DNA from: Halichondria panicea | Taxonomy: Eukaryota > Porifera > Demospongiae > Suberitida > Halichondriidae | Length of the DNA stretch: 64,000 nucleotides | NCBI RefSeq assembly: GCF_963675165.1 | Contig: NC_087378.1 | Span: forward strand, 2,465,525 to 2,529,524 | Reading direction: 5' to 3' | Part shown: piece after piece, positions 45,901 through 56,350 of the stretch | Layout of the letters: each line of letters opens with the position of its first letter | Position numbering within the stretch: the stretch's first letter is position 1 | The notes under the pieces: model-generated | What the model was told of the DNA's origin: nothing | What the model saw: only the letters and a program-made list of their open reading frames with translations | Database searches by the model: none | Translations under genes and position numbers: made by a program

Positions 45901-46971
45901 TTATCTTCCAACCCTCCTCTTTCTCTTATCGCCAAAGCTCTCCCATCCAAAGGTTCTCTCTGTGCTGCCAAATTCTCTGACAGTTCCTGGTACAGAGCTG
46001 AGGTCTTGTCTGTGTCAGGCACCAGCTGTGAAGTGAGATTCATTGACTACGGAAATAAAGACACGGTTGAATTGAAGAACATAACCTATTGTCCTGAAGA
46101 GTTTCTGTTCGCACCTTGCTTTGCCATCCGTTGTGGACTAGCTGGTGTGGAGTCTCCTAATTCAAACAAGGCAATTTGGCCAGAAGAATCGATTTCACAA
46201 CTCAGAAACACAACTGCTAACAAACTTATGCAAGCCAAAGTTATAGGCTCTGATCGTTTCCCTTCATTAGATCTATGCGACCCAGGAAGCTCGTCGAATG
46301 TCAGCCAAGACTTGATTCAACAGGGATGTGCAGTGGATCCAAGTGTTACACATGTACATGTACCTATTCCCACCAAAATAGAGCTGCCTTCTGATACTTT
46401 CCAGCTTGTCGTGAGTGAAGCTGTGTCTCCAGCTGAGATGTATGTTCAGCTAGCCACTCCAGAAAATGCTACACTTCTAGACAAATTGAGTACAAATCTC
46501 AATCATAAATTCTCATCCAATCTTCCTGTTCCACTGAGAACTCCCCCATCCAAAGGTTCCCTCTGTGCTGCCAAGTTCTCTGATGGTTTATGGTATCGAG
46601 CTGAGGTTTTGTCTGTGGCAGGCACCAGCTGTGAAGTAAGATTCATTGACTATGGCAACAAAGACACAGTACAACTCCACAATATGACTGCTTGTCCTGA
46701 AGAGTTCCTGTCAGTACCCTGCTTTGCCATTTTGTGTTCTCTTGACAGTGTTGTTTCCCCCAATGGTGATCTAAGTGTATGGCCAGAGAAATCTATCTCA
46801 GGATTGAAGCAACTCGTTTCCGATATGTTGATGAAAGCCAAGGTTGTACGAAATGGTGCTGTTCCAGTGGTTAAGATAAAGCAGGAGGAAAGTGTGGGGA
46901 AAGGTGATGTCAGCTACCAAATGATTCAGCAAGGTTGGGCCCTGGATCCAAGGATGCTCTCAGAATTCTGA
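33958..46971 (+). CDS. RRM-MYND-multi-Tudor protein (TDRD1/Vreteno-like)
   Basis: Predicted 3,125-aa protein. Exons: 33958-34036, 34435-34570, 34695-34857, 35020-35108 and a single 8.9-kb exon 38061-46971; phases agree. Residues 113-190 form an RRM (RNP2 LYVGKI at 115-120, RNP1 LTFGFVEF at 153-160). Residues 299-334 form a MYND zinc finger (CHVC, CSLC, CCLRC, HQSEC). Eleven extended Tudor modules follow, with the YRAEV core near residues 543 (degenerate), 791, 1126, 1401, 1609, 1822, 2037, 2291, 2545, 2799 and 3000. Most carry FIDYGN with the aromatic/Asn residues that bind symmetric dimethylarginine. Such proteins scaffold Piwi and piRNA biogenesis in germ-cell granules: TDRD1 has MYND plus Tudors, and Drosophila Vreteno has RRM, MYND and two Tudors. 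Modules 8-10 are 762-bp near-identical tandem repeats. Exon 1 is short and chosen by phase. Confidence 0.92.
37363..37446 (+). other. Exon-like segment inside intron 4 of the Tudor gene
   Basis: An ATG opens 28 codons (MSGAKKDSTVDNSHQ, rich in Lys/Ser/Gln) followed directly by GTACTT. The phase (0) does not fit the next exon at 38061, which needs two preceding bases. It may be the first exon of a nested gene, part of an unrecognised isoform, or chance. No partner exon was found. Confidence 0.2.
44100..46000 (+). repeat. 762-bp coding tandem repeats (Tudor modules 8-10)
   Basis: The same codons recur at a spacing of exactly 762 bp (254 residues): the module tryptophan is at 44464, 45226 and 45988. 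Long stretches between them are identical or differ by single bases, including the linker motifs KMKDPASTSGTDVSSEL and SPANFSPSAPTKK. This implies recent unequal crossing-over within the exon, or strong gene conversion. Confidence 0.95.
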
Positions 46972-47305
46972 TAACTTGATGTTCTATTTAGCCAACTTTC
47001 TCATATATCTTAACCAACTTTTCACTTATCAATCAATCAATCATTGTCGTACTTTGTCTCTTGCTATTTTGTATTCAAGGCTTGATTTAATTCTCCTATT
47101 TGTACATGTACAGTTTTTGTGTGAGGTTTTAATTTGTATGTGAATGTAATGTCACCCTGAATCCCTCAGTTATTAGCCGCGGATTGTATTGGTAAAACGG
47201 ATGTGGTATAGTTCAGTAATTGGAAGTGCAATTTGCAACCCGATAAAAAGTCTGCAGACCATTTTGTGTGCTAAAGTATACGTAGGTGAGAGAGATACTG
47301 AGACC
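46972..47305 (+). other. 3' flank of Tudor gene / 5' flank of haspin model
   Basis: 334 bp with same-strand genes on both sides. It must hold the Tudor 3' UTR and, if the first exon of the haspin model is right, that gene's 5' UTR. An in-frame upstream ATG exists at 47189. No clear polyadenylation signal or promoter element was recognised. Confidence 0.45.
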
Positions 47306-50300
47306 ATGAAGAAGCGGCTGACATTAGTGCTATACACCGTTCTAATAGGAGCTTCCTTGTTTTTACTGTATTCCTTAACGGTGGATAGAGGCAACCTCGG
47401 TGCAGTTGAGATAGACAGTCGAGTATTAAAGTTGGACCAGCTCATAGGCAGGCAGTCAAGAGCAGGACAAAGACATCCAAACTCTATAGATACCCCAAGA
47501 GAGAGGTATGAGCAATTATTCACTACTTAACTGAGCATGTGTAAACTATGAATCTATTTCATTATTAAATACAATTGTGTCTGCACAATATTTTATTGTG
47601 CACATAGTACAGTCGGATCATTGTCAGCCATGCAGTGGTAGCAATCATATCAATCACCCTGTTTTACACAAGAATTTAACCTGGGCGCAACGGTCCCTTT
47701 TGCGAAGCTGCGTTCCATAATATTAAAAATTCATAGAGTTACGAGCTGTTAATTTGACAGGTAAGATGTAGAATGCACAATACCATACATGCGCACACAA
47801 TGTGTGAAGGATTTGTCTCTCTTGCAAATACCATGAGCACTTGAAGGCCATTCTGGGCATAAAATTATTGTGATTTTGTTCGTGTGGTTTCTGTTTGCTA
47901 GTATCAATTAAGCTTTGTATTGCCAAACCAGAATGTACATATTTATCGTCTTTCTCCACTCACAAAGCAGGGCTTGCCCTGTAGGCTGCCAGGTAGTGCA
48001 ATTAGTGGTTGGCAATGCTAGATCCACTGACTGTACCTAAGCAACCTGCTCTTGCAGTTAGCATCATGTTGGATACTGATTCAGTGGTGTATATTCTTTT
48101 ATTTGTACTCGTATGAACACACCGTATACTGTGCCTTCTAACCAATTATTTGTTTAGTCTATAGATGGTATTTGCATAGTTCTTTCTGTCTTTCAATGTG
48201 ACAATGGAGACTGAATTTACCTCAACCTTCCTGTTTAGAGCCATTGTCTTTCATATAACCTCGATAATACAAAAGGCTTGGAATCGAGACTAAGCTAGAG
48301 CCATGCATTACTTTCTGTAGCGACTACCTTAATTACCAATCTCTAAGAATAATATAGGGAGGTGGCCTTTTAGACTCAACATAGGAGTTACCATTAATAG
48401 GGCCAGGGAGAGTGTAAATGAGTGCAGGATCCTTGGATAGTGGTCCTTGGATACCGATTTTTTGTTGTAATTTTTGTTGGTGGGTGCCGCTCTAAGTAAT
48501 ATATTTATTGCATAGGACTGTTTCTAAGTTGGTTACGCTTGGTTACGCTCTAATCAGATTATAATATTCCTGAGTGCCTCTTGTGCAGCCGTGACTTCTA
48601 AAAGGGCTCCAGTGTGCTTGTCTGGTCTGTGGTTAAGGGTGAACTTGTCTGGGTACTTCTCTGCTTGTATGTAAATAATGTGGCATAGTGGTTGAGAGGT
48701 GCACATGCTGTGGAAACCCTAGCCCCCTTCCTCACACCTCAAGTGATAGTGCTAGCCAAGTGGTTTATGTGGCCTGCCAGTAGACATTATTAAACTAGAT
48801 AGCATCCCATAGTCTAACTTTTTGTTCTGTCACCACTGTGGTAGGCTTCAGGACATGAAATAGCCCCCACTTCTGCTGAAATTTTAGGATGTTTTGCTGA
48901 TCTAAGCTTACCACATTTTAATTCCCATATTGGGTAATTGACAGTTTTGCCCCTTTTTGGATGACTGTTCAACATTCACCAAATTTAGGGGCTGATTTGA
49001 GACGAATTTCCTTTTTTAGTGGCACGCTTACATCATAATTAGAAACCTACAGTTTGTATGTTATGTACTGGTCTTGTTTGTGGCCTAGCTGGTTCCCCAC
49101 CAGGGAGAGTTCCCTTGCTGCTCTTACTTATTGTACCAGCCATCCACCCCACCACCCATAACACACACACACAGGGACAATGCCCCATCACTGCCGATAG
49201 TACAAGGCTGTCCACGTGTTCCAAAACCAATGCTGGTAAGTCAGTCAGTCAACTTCGTTTGGTTATCAAGTTATAGCTAGTTATGCCTCGAGGCATAGCC
49301 GCACGGAGGAATACGATAAAGCTAACAGTGTGTGTGTGTGTGTCAGTTTAGTTGAGCGTAATGTCTACTAATTTGTTAGTGTGCATTGAGAGCATTGCTT
49401 TGACCAAAATGGTACATCTCTTGAAAGTGTTTCTCTAAAGCACTTTCTACACCATAAAATCTTAGTGATTATATCTGTACTGCACTATATAATTGTGTGA
49501 GTCGTATTAACTGTTTTTGTTTTGTTTCTGGGACAGAAATACATACCACCAGTCCATTCTGTGCCCCTCTCCCCCAAAGAGAAGCTGTTGGCCATGTGTG
49601 GACAGACAGAGCTGTTACCACTAAGCAGTTTTTTCACTGACACGTGAGTTGTAGGCAAATGAAATTGGAATAAGCAGCCAATTAAGCAAGTTTTCTTCAA
49701 ATCACCATTTAAATGTTATCTTCTTACAGGATGATCAATACCATGACTAAGATAGGAGAGGGAGCCTTCGCGGATGTGTTTGGCTGTCAGAAGGAAGGCT
49801 GGGACAAGCTCGCCATCAAGGTAGGCCCACACAAGCAATGGCAGTCTAACTAGCTGTGTGTACAGTGCCTGAGAAGTACTTAGGGAAAGGAAATGTGTGG
49901 GCGTTCAGTTTAGCCACCATTACTTTGATAGCCTATTACTTATTTAGGAATTTCATGCTGAAGGTCCATCGGTATTCACAGTAATATAACACTGTTGCCC
50001 AGACATTTCCTTCAACTAGATGACATGAGAATCTTCTACATTTACTTTATTGGTTACTTTATCTACTGCGACATTTGTCTAGATCTAGTTCTTGATGTAA
50101 CCACAAGGTAGTGACAATCTAGTGGCTCTATCTATTTAATAGCAAAGGGCATCTGTTAGCGGTTAGTCTATAATATAGTCCTATGTTGTAATGTACAAGT
50201 TTCTTAGACTTGTAAGGCCTCTATTGGCCCAACATGATACATGTGCATTGTGTCTGGGTAGCTCATGCACATCTTCTCCTTTTGTGCAATAACTATAAGC

Positions 50301-53300
50301 AGTTGAAGTTGTGCAGTGACCAGCTAACTCATGGGAAAGTTAGCTGTACGTTTATACAGCAGCCTTTTAAAATGTTTTTGTGAATGTAAGGTTTTAATTT
50401 CAGTGCTGAAAAGTGAAGGTAATAGTTTTATATGATATCTCTATGTAAACATCCACCTTGTTGTGATGCTTTTTTAAGATTAAGATTACTTCACGCTTAC
50501 TGTGTGTGTTCCCTCTGCAGATTATACCCATAGAAGGAGACTTCAAGTATAACGACGAGCCTCAGAACACGTTTCAGAGCATGCAGCCAGAAACTGTAGT
50601 CAGCATGTAAGTATCAAATTATGCTATTAATATTGTATGTACATCACACTGCTAACTTTTGAGGGAGTCTTGGTTCCAAATATACCCATACTGGATATAC
50701 ACTTGCACATATGCTTGGATTAGTAAAGATTCAAGCTCTTTACTGAGAGGTACCGTACAGCTGGTGAATTTGGCGAATGAGACAATTGAATATTATGCGA
50801 TATACTGCATGGGACTGAGTATAGCTACATTGGCGATTTTTAATTCTCGCAACCCTCGCCTGATTTGACAAAATGAAGTTGTCGCCAAATTTACCCGGTA
50901 CACGGTTACATATTTTCGTTAATGGCCAATGTAAAATCTGTCATAGTCAGATAGTCTACTCAGGAAGCTGTAATTAATAGCAGGATGTGCTTGTAACAAT
51001 CTAGTATAACAATCTAGTTTTTATCTTGTATGTTTCACTGGGAAAATTGTTCTTGAGGTACTCAAGTGTGGCAATGTTTATCTAGCGGTTATCTGAGGGG
51101 CAATCTTGTGGGGCAATCTTGTGGCTGATACAGAGTTTTGCCGACCATGGGTCAGTGGGTTGGTGGGCAGTGCACAACCATAGAAAGAAGAGAAAGGGAA
51201 TTGGCAATAGTGGCTAGTCTAACACAGAGCAATTTCATGCTTGTGTTAGTCTAGCTACTATGATATAGCTAAGGTTGTGTCACTAAGTAGTGTGCTGTGT
51301 CCCAAATGGCCACAACTATTAATTTTGATGTTTAGTAGCAAAACTTCTCGTGGACTTTTACAGACAGCCAAAACAATTCTCATTAATTATTCCCCACGTT
51401 GGAAATAAGCCTCGATTAAAACCGTGGGGAAACACGGATGGTACTTTGAGGGTACATCATTTCCAATCCCTCTCTCTTCTATCTATGGTGCAACTAGGCC
51501 TTGCTCAGAATTTTGCCTATTAGTCTATTCTCCAATGCTCATGTTTTACCTATTAGTCCTTTGATTCTCACCCATTAGGCTTTAGTTCTTACCCAGTAGT
51601 CTCACATTATTATTATTATTATTATAAAAATGTAAATATAGTCTTCTAGCGCACTATATTGATGTTCATTGAATAACTTTTTCATATACTCTTTTAGCTG
51701 CAGTTGATGATGGTTGAAATAGCAATTGCACGCTCCTGACAATTTATACAAATTTGACAAAAATTGCCTATTAGGCTGGCATTATGCTCCACTGTAATGC
51801 ACAATTATTATGTCTAACTTATTGATATTGCATGACTGTGTTGTTTAATTGCGTCTAATTGTGAATCTCTTGGCTGCAGAGAGCTGAGTCTATTGGGGGA
51901 TGCGAACAATAAGCTGGTGAGTTTGTGTGTGGTGACAGTGTGGGTGTATGTGCGTTGTCTGTGAAATTCAATTATACACAATGTATTTGAAGTATGTATG
52001 TGCATGTGGTGGGTTTTGTGCAGTGTTAGTAATTATATTCATATTTGGACATCGTGTCAACTCTGACTAATTTTTTACCACTCTTATTTTCAGAATATGT
52101 CAATTCCACACTACACAAAGAATTTCGTTCAAATGGATGCGTAAGTGCCACCGTATTGTTTGCACAAATACCATAGTTATCAGATTTCCTGTTTGAGGAC
52201 ATGAGCAGGTATGACCATTCATCCTGTCTGTTTGATCTCAGTTGGTAGCCAGGGTTACATGTATGTCATTGAACTAAGGGCTATACCTTTCTGTTGCCCC
52301 TGACAATATGGGTAGGTCTAGCACAGCTAAATGTGAAAGGATGTGTGTGTGCCAGAGGAGGTCCGACATGCGTGCACGAATCATTACAAGTTCAGTGCAT
52401 TGATGTCATTGCGGTCACGTGATAATGTCCAGGCCAAATGCACTGAACTTGTAGTGATTCGTGCACACATGTCGGACCTCCTCTGTGTATCAGTGTATCT
52501 CTGAATGCTAATTAGTAATTACTAGCTGATTATTGGAGAGTGTGTGGTGTATAATTATAAGTTAAATGCTGCATGTGATAATCTATCAATAGAAGGGTCT
52601 ATTCACATGTCTATTCACATGTCTATTCACAGAGTTGCTCTGGTTCAAGGCAAGTTCCCTGACTTTCTCGTTGAGGCCTGGGATGACTATGACTTCAGGA
52701 AGGACTCTGACAATGACAGACCAGGTGTGCTCACTGTTCTTTTCAATGTGTCTGTGTTTGTTGGCGTATATTCATTGTTGAGCAGTTTTGGTGCATGCCC
52801 ACAAGTTGGTGTGACTAGCCGTTGTGTTTTTGTGTAAAAGTCAATTTTTGTTAGTCACTGTGGCTTTACTTATTTCGTATGTCGCTCAAGTTAATTGTGT
52901 CCAAACCCTTGTTTACAACACTGAAAACAATACTGATGTCTCTATTGTCTATGTGGGTGTGTAAACCATTAGATAAATAGTTCTTGTGTGGGCACTTGCT
53001 CAGTTCGTACTATTGTTCACAGTACTGCATAAACAATACCAGTAGTCATGCACTCCAGACAATACTTATACTGTCTCTGTTTGGTTTGTAAGCCCCAAGC
53101 CCCTCTTGGTCAAAGTGTTTGTGTAGGTGTTGCCTATTAAGCTGCCTGAGCAGTTATACATGTACATGTAGTTGACTGATGTTGTGTTAACCCTCCCTGT
53201 TGATTGTCTCTACAGTTGTAGTTAGTTGACTGATGTTGTGTTAACCCTCCCTGTTGATTGTCCCTACAGTTGTAGTTAGTTGACTGATGTTGTGTTAACC

Positions 53301-55752
53301 CTCCCTGTTGATTGTCCCTGCAGTTGTATTTCCCGAGAGTCAACTGTACGTGCTGTTCTCAGCTGAGAATTCGGGTGTGCAACTAGGAAGTTATGTGGTA
53401 GGTTTCAATTGTGGTCTCTAGATCTGTACTTCTAGAGTAACTACCAATAACTTTGGTTTGAGTCACTTCCTATATTATTATCGTGGGTTAATGGCTAGCC
53501 TGAGGCAATTTTAAATGTGCTAGTATGTGTTATAATTAAAGAACACTTTCTCCCCTGTACAGTACCATTCGTTACAGGAGGCCATCAGCGTTTTACAGCA
53601 AGTGACTGCTACCATAGCAATTGGAGAAGCTGTAAGTTGTCGTACAACACATTCATGCACATAATAGCTTTTAAATAGGCTACCCTTTACCAGAATTATT
53701 TTAGCATGTGGAAAAAAGGTTCTGAACTGAATCATGAAACATGCTGCCCCCACACAGTGTGTCTGTGTTGATTATTCTCTTCTACCCTCAGGCACTTGAG
53801 TTCGAGCACCGTGACATGCACAGGGGCAATGTTCTAGTGAGGAGAACACACGAGAAGTACCATTACTTCAGACTCAACAATAAGGAGTACTACATTGAGA
53901 GCCACGGTGTGCAGGCCACCATTGTGGACTATACCCTCTCCAGAGTAAAGCAAGGTGTGTGTGTGTGTGTGTGTGGACTGATGGGGGGAGGGGCGCATCT
54001 AAGTGTGTGTTCTTTTAATTGCCTCGTTTTTGCTGTGTATACTATATTGGGCCACTCACCCCTTCTGTACAATCATGTAGCTTGTACTGTACATGTTATA
54101 CTACCTACCTAGCCCATCTCTTTATTATAGAGCCACTGTTGATATGAACCAGTGTAATCCTATAGATCATGTTTTACAAGTGTACATTAATTGTACTTGC
54201 TACCACACATTCTACAATCATGTACGTATTCAAGCTCAGGACATTATTTTATCTCCCTGTAGATTCCGAGTGTGTCTCGTTCACTGACCTCAACAACATG
54301 CCCTGGTTGTTCAAGGGCAAAGGGGACATCCAGTTTGACGTGTACAGAAATATGAGGAACGATACAAAGTGAGCCATCTCCTCCTTACCTAGCACTCTGT
54401 TCCATTGGGTTGTATTATACAAAGTGAGCCATCTCCTCCTTACCTAGCACTCTGTTCCATTGGGTTGTATTATACAAAATGAGCCATCTCCTCCTTACCT
54501 AGCACTCTGTTCCATATTGGGTTATATTATACAAAGTGAGCCATCTTCTCCTTACCTAGCACTCTGTTCCATTGGGTTATATTATACAAAGTGAGCCATC
54601 TTCTCCTTACCTAGCACTCTGTTCCATTGGGTTATATTATACAAAGTGAGCCATCTGCTCCTTACCTAGCACTCTGTTCCATTGGGTTATATTATACAAA
54701 GTGAGCCATCTCCTCCTTCCTTACCTAGCACTCTGTTCCATTGGGTTATATTATACAAAGTGAGCCATCTTCTCCTTACCTAGCACTCTGTTCCATTGGG
54801 TTATATTATACAAAGTGAGCCATCTTCTCCTTCCTTACCTAGCACTCTGTTCCATTGGGTTATATTATACAAAGTGAGCCATCTGCTCCTTACCTAGCAC
54901 TCAGTTCTATTTGGTTATATTATACAAAGTGAGCCATCTGCTCCTTACCTAGCACTCAGTTCCATTGGGTTATATTATACAAAGTGAGCCATCTTCTCCT
55001 TACCTAGCACTCTGTTCCATTGGGTTATATTATACAAAGTGAGCCATCTGCTCCTTACCTAGCACTCAGTTCTATTTGGTTACCATAATATAGCATGTAA
55101 ATGTTCATGGTTTTCGCTGATTATAAGCATGATTGCACTGCTATATCCACGAATTTACTATCACATGCATAGTCCACGAAAACCTTTCTAACAATTATTC
55201 TGCGAAAGTTTATACCCTATACGCACACCTATATACGGTATATACAAAGTGAGCCATCTGCTCCTTACCTAACACTGTGTTGCATTTGCAAAGTGAGCCA
55301 TCTGCTCCTTACCTGTTCCATTAAAGTGAGCCATCTTCTCCTTACTTAACACTCTGTTCAATTTATTCTGGTGCCTCGCGGAATAGGTGCCCGTAATGGG
55401 GGCACTGTTTAGAACTGTTTTCATGTAATGTGGTACTGTGTGAATGCTTTATAATCATGACTTTTATACATGTTAACGTTGATTTTAACTGTACCCCTAT
55501 CCCTCTCCTCTCAGGAACAAATGGGAAGAGCACCATCCCTTTACTAACGTCTTGTGGATCAACTACATAGCAACCAAGATGAGTATCAAGGCCAAGTTGA
55601 AAGGACCAAGCTCAAAGACATGGAAACAAAAGTTAGAGCCCTACGTTCGAAAGATACTTCGACACAGAACTGTTAATGACGTCTTCTTGAACATTTTCTC
55701 CCCTGAAAGAATTTTAAAGAAACCTGTCTCTAGGAAATCAAATAAATCTTAA
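47306..55752 (+). CDS. HASPIN: Haspin-family protein kinase with predicted N-terminal membrane anchor
   Basis: Predicted 456 aa. Exons: 47306-47505, 49175-49235, 49537-49643, 49730-49820, 50521-50606, 51880-51916, 52094-52140, 52633-52724, 53324-53397, 53563-53631, 53792-53954, 54263-54368 and 55515-55752; every phase fits. The kinase domain is clearly haspin: glycine loop KIGEGAFADVF, Lys153 (LAIK), Glu183 (IELSLLG), catalytic HRDMHRGNVLV (Asp296), and DYTLSR (Asp334) where most kinases have DFG. It continues with GDIQFDVYR and HPFTNVLWINYI. All catalytic residues are present, so activity is expected; haspin phosphorylates histone H3 Thr3 at mitotic centromeres. The first exon encodes KKR plus about 19 hydrophobic residues (LTLVLYTVLIGASLFLLYSL), a type II signal-anchor shape that does not suit a nuclear kinase. 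That exon is joined only by splice phase (a one-in-three coincidence), so the N-terminus is uncertain; the kinase is not. Confidence 0.9.
49283..49345. repeat. Dispersed-repeat end with GT microsatellite
   Basis: The sequence TATGCCTCGAGGCATAGCCG starting near 49283 is the terminal motif of the repeat at 290-490 and 19426-19606, here followed by a short (GT)n tract. It lies in an intron of the haspin gene. Confidence 0.65.
50752..50906. repeat. MITE in haspin intron, TATAGCGGGTAAATTTGGCG family, copy 2
   Basis: The ends ACCGTACAGCTGGTGAATTT and AAATTTACCCGGTACACGGT are imperfect inverted repeats. The internal words TTGGCGAATGAG and ACAATTGAA are shared with the element at 25968-26152. Non-coding. 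Confidence 0.75.
51179..51487. mobile_element. MITE in haspin intron, CATAGATAG family, copy 2
   Basis: 309-bp element whose ends CATAGAAAGAAGAGAAAGGG and TCTCTCTTCTATCTATG are inverted and match the termini of 22048-22919. The flanks GCACAAC and GTGCAAC are only similar, so the target duplication is uncertain. Confidence 0.7.
52353..52485. mobile_element. Small foldback MITE, CAGAGGAGGT family, copy 2
   Basis: 133-bp element with near-perfect arms: CAGAGGAGGTCCGACAT pairs with ATGTCGGACCTCCTCTG, and further inward GAATCATTACAAGTTCAGTG pairs with its complement. Same termini as 20226-20346. It lies in a haspin intron. No exact target duplication is seen here. Confidence 0.85.
52597..52632 (+). 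repeat. 12-bp repeat forming a haspin splice acceptor
   Basis: Three copies of a TCTATTCACATG-like unit. The last ends TCTATTCACAG and supplies the AG acceptor for exon 8 at 52633. The earlier copies have CATG where the functional one has CAG. Confidence 0.8.
53162..53323 (+). repeat. 54-bp tandem repeat multiplying a haspin splice acceptor
   Basis: Three copies of a 54-bp unit. Each carries the branch-region word CTGATGTTGTGTTAAC, a pyrimidine-rich stretch and a CAG followed by TTGTA, with CAG ending at 53215, 53269 and 53323. Only the last leads into an open exon. Use of the first two adds sequence with an in-frame TGA. Confidence 0.92.
54365..55375 (+). repeat. About 57-bp minisatellite multiplying a haspin splice donor
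   Basis: Thirteen tandem copies (54365-55075), then three decayed ones to about 55350. The unit contains TACAAAGTGAGCCATCT, which is the last bases of exon 12 plus its donor GTGAGC. Nearly every copy therefore has the donor; the third has ATGAGC. The first copy coincides with the real exon end (54368). A MITE-like insertion at 55105-55225 separates the good and decayed copies. Confidence 0.93.
55105..55240. repeat. MITE-like repeat in haspin minisatellite, copy 1
   Basis: Inverted relative of 61212-61355. Shared words include GTTTTCGCTGA and GCGAAAGTTTATACCCTAT (as complement at the other site). Inserted into the minisatellite. Ends are not sharply defined. Confidence 0.7.
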
Positions 55753-56350
55753 CGACGTCACATCTTTTGTTAGCAACAGATTGTCAGACTTTCTCTACAG
55801 CACTCATTGTACCCGTATCACTGCAGTCAATCTCACCAGAGGATTATAATTATAATTATTTTATGTTTATTTTTTTATTCAGGTTAAGAATGATGCAATT
55901 CTTGTGATTTTACTGAAACATGAAATTTCCCCTTTCAAGTGTCTTTTCAATGGGTACATGTATATTAATAATGAGCAGTCTCAAAACTTTCATTGGTTTC
56001 TAGAATCATAAAACTGTAGCTATAATAATTATATAAGTATAGGTGATAATTTAATGACAGCACCAATTAACATGAAGTGACAGCTGTATTTACAAACATC
56101 AGCAATAAACAAAATTTTTAATACAGTGTAAATTGTCTGCATAATACTTGCACATACAATTCTATTAATAATTACAGAAAGCTCAGACTGACATGATATT
56201 GAAGCGGCGAGAAACAGGAAAAAAGACTGTAAAGTTTGGATGACATTGTGTATTAAAAAAAACATTAACAACAAAGATTTATAAAGGCTATGCTGCAAGG
56301 TTCATGTCACTATAGCAACAGAAACGTATGCATGTGAGAGAAACCTCAGT
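55753..56350. other. Region between convergent haspin and abLIM-like genes
   Basis: About 600 AT-rich bases between two stop codons, which must hold both 3' UTRs. AATAAA at 55741 overlaps the haspin stop region. No gene or repeat recognised. Confidence 0.45.

Noticed and set aside
38725-46841. Many antisense frames of 60-100 codons across the Tudor exon
   Set aside because: They recur at the same offset in every Tudor module (for example 44562 and 45324), so they are shadows of the coding repeat.
53162-55375. Regular repeats that could suggest a CRISPR-like array
   Set aside because: The units are contiguous tandem copies without unique spacers, in an intron-rich animal gene.
56029-56298. 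89-codon hydrophobic minus-strand frame downstream of the abLIM-like gene
   Set aside because: AT-rich 3' UTR sequence between convergent genes, with no family signal.
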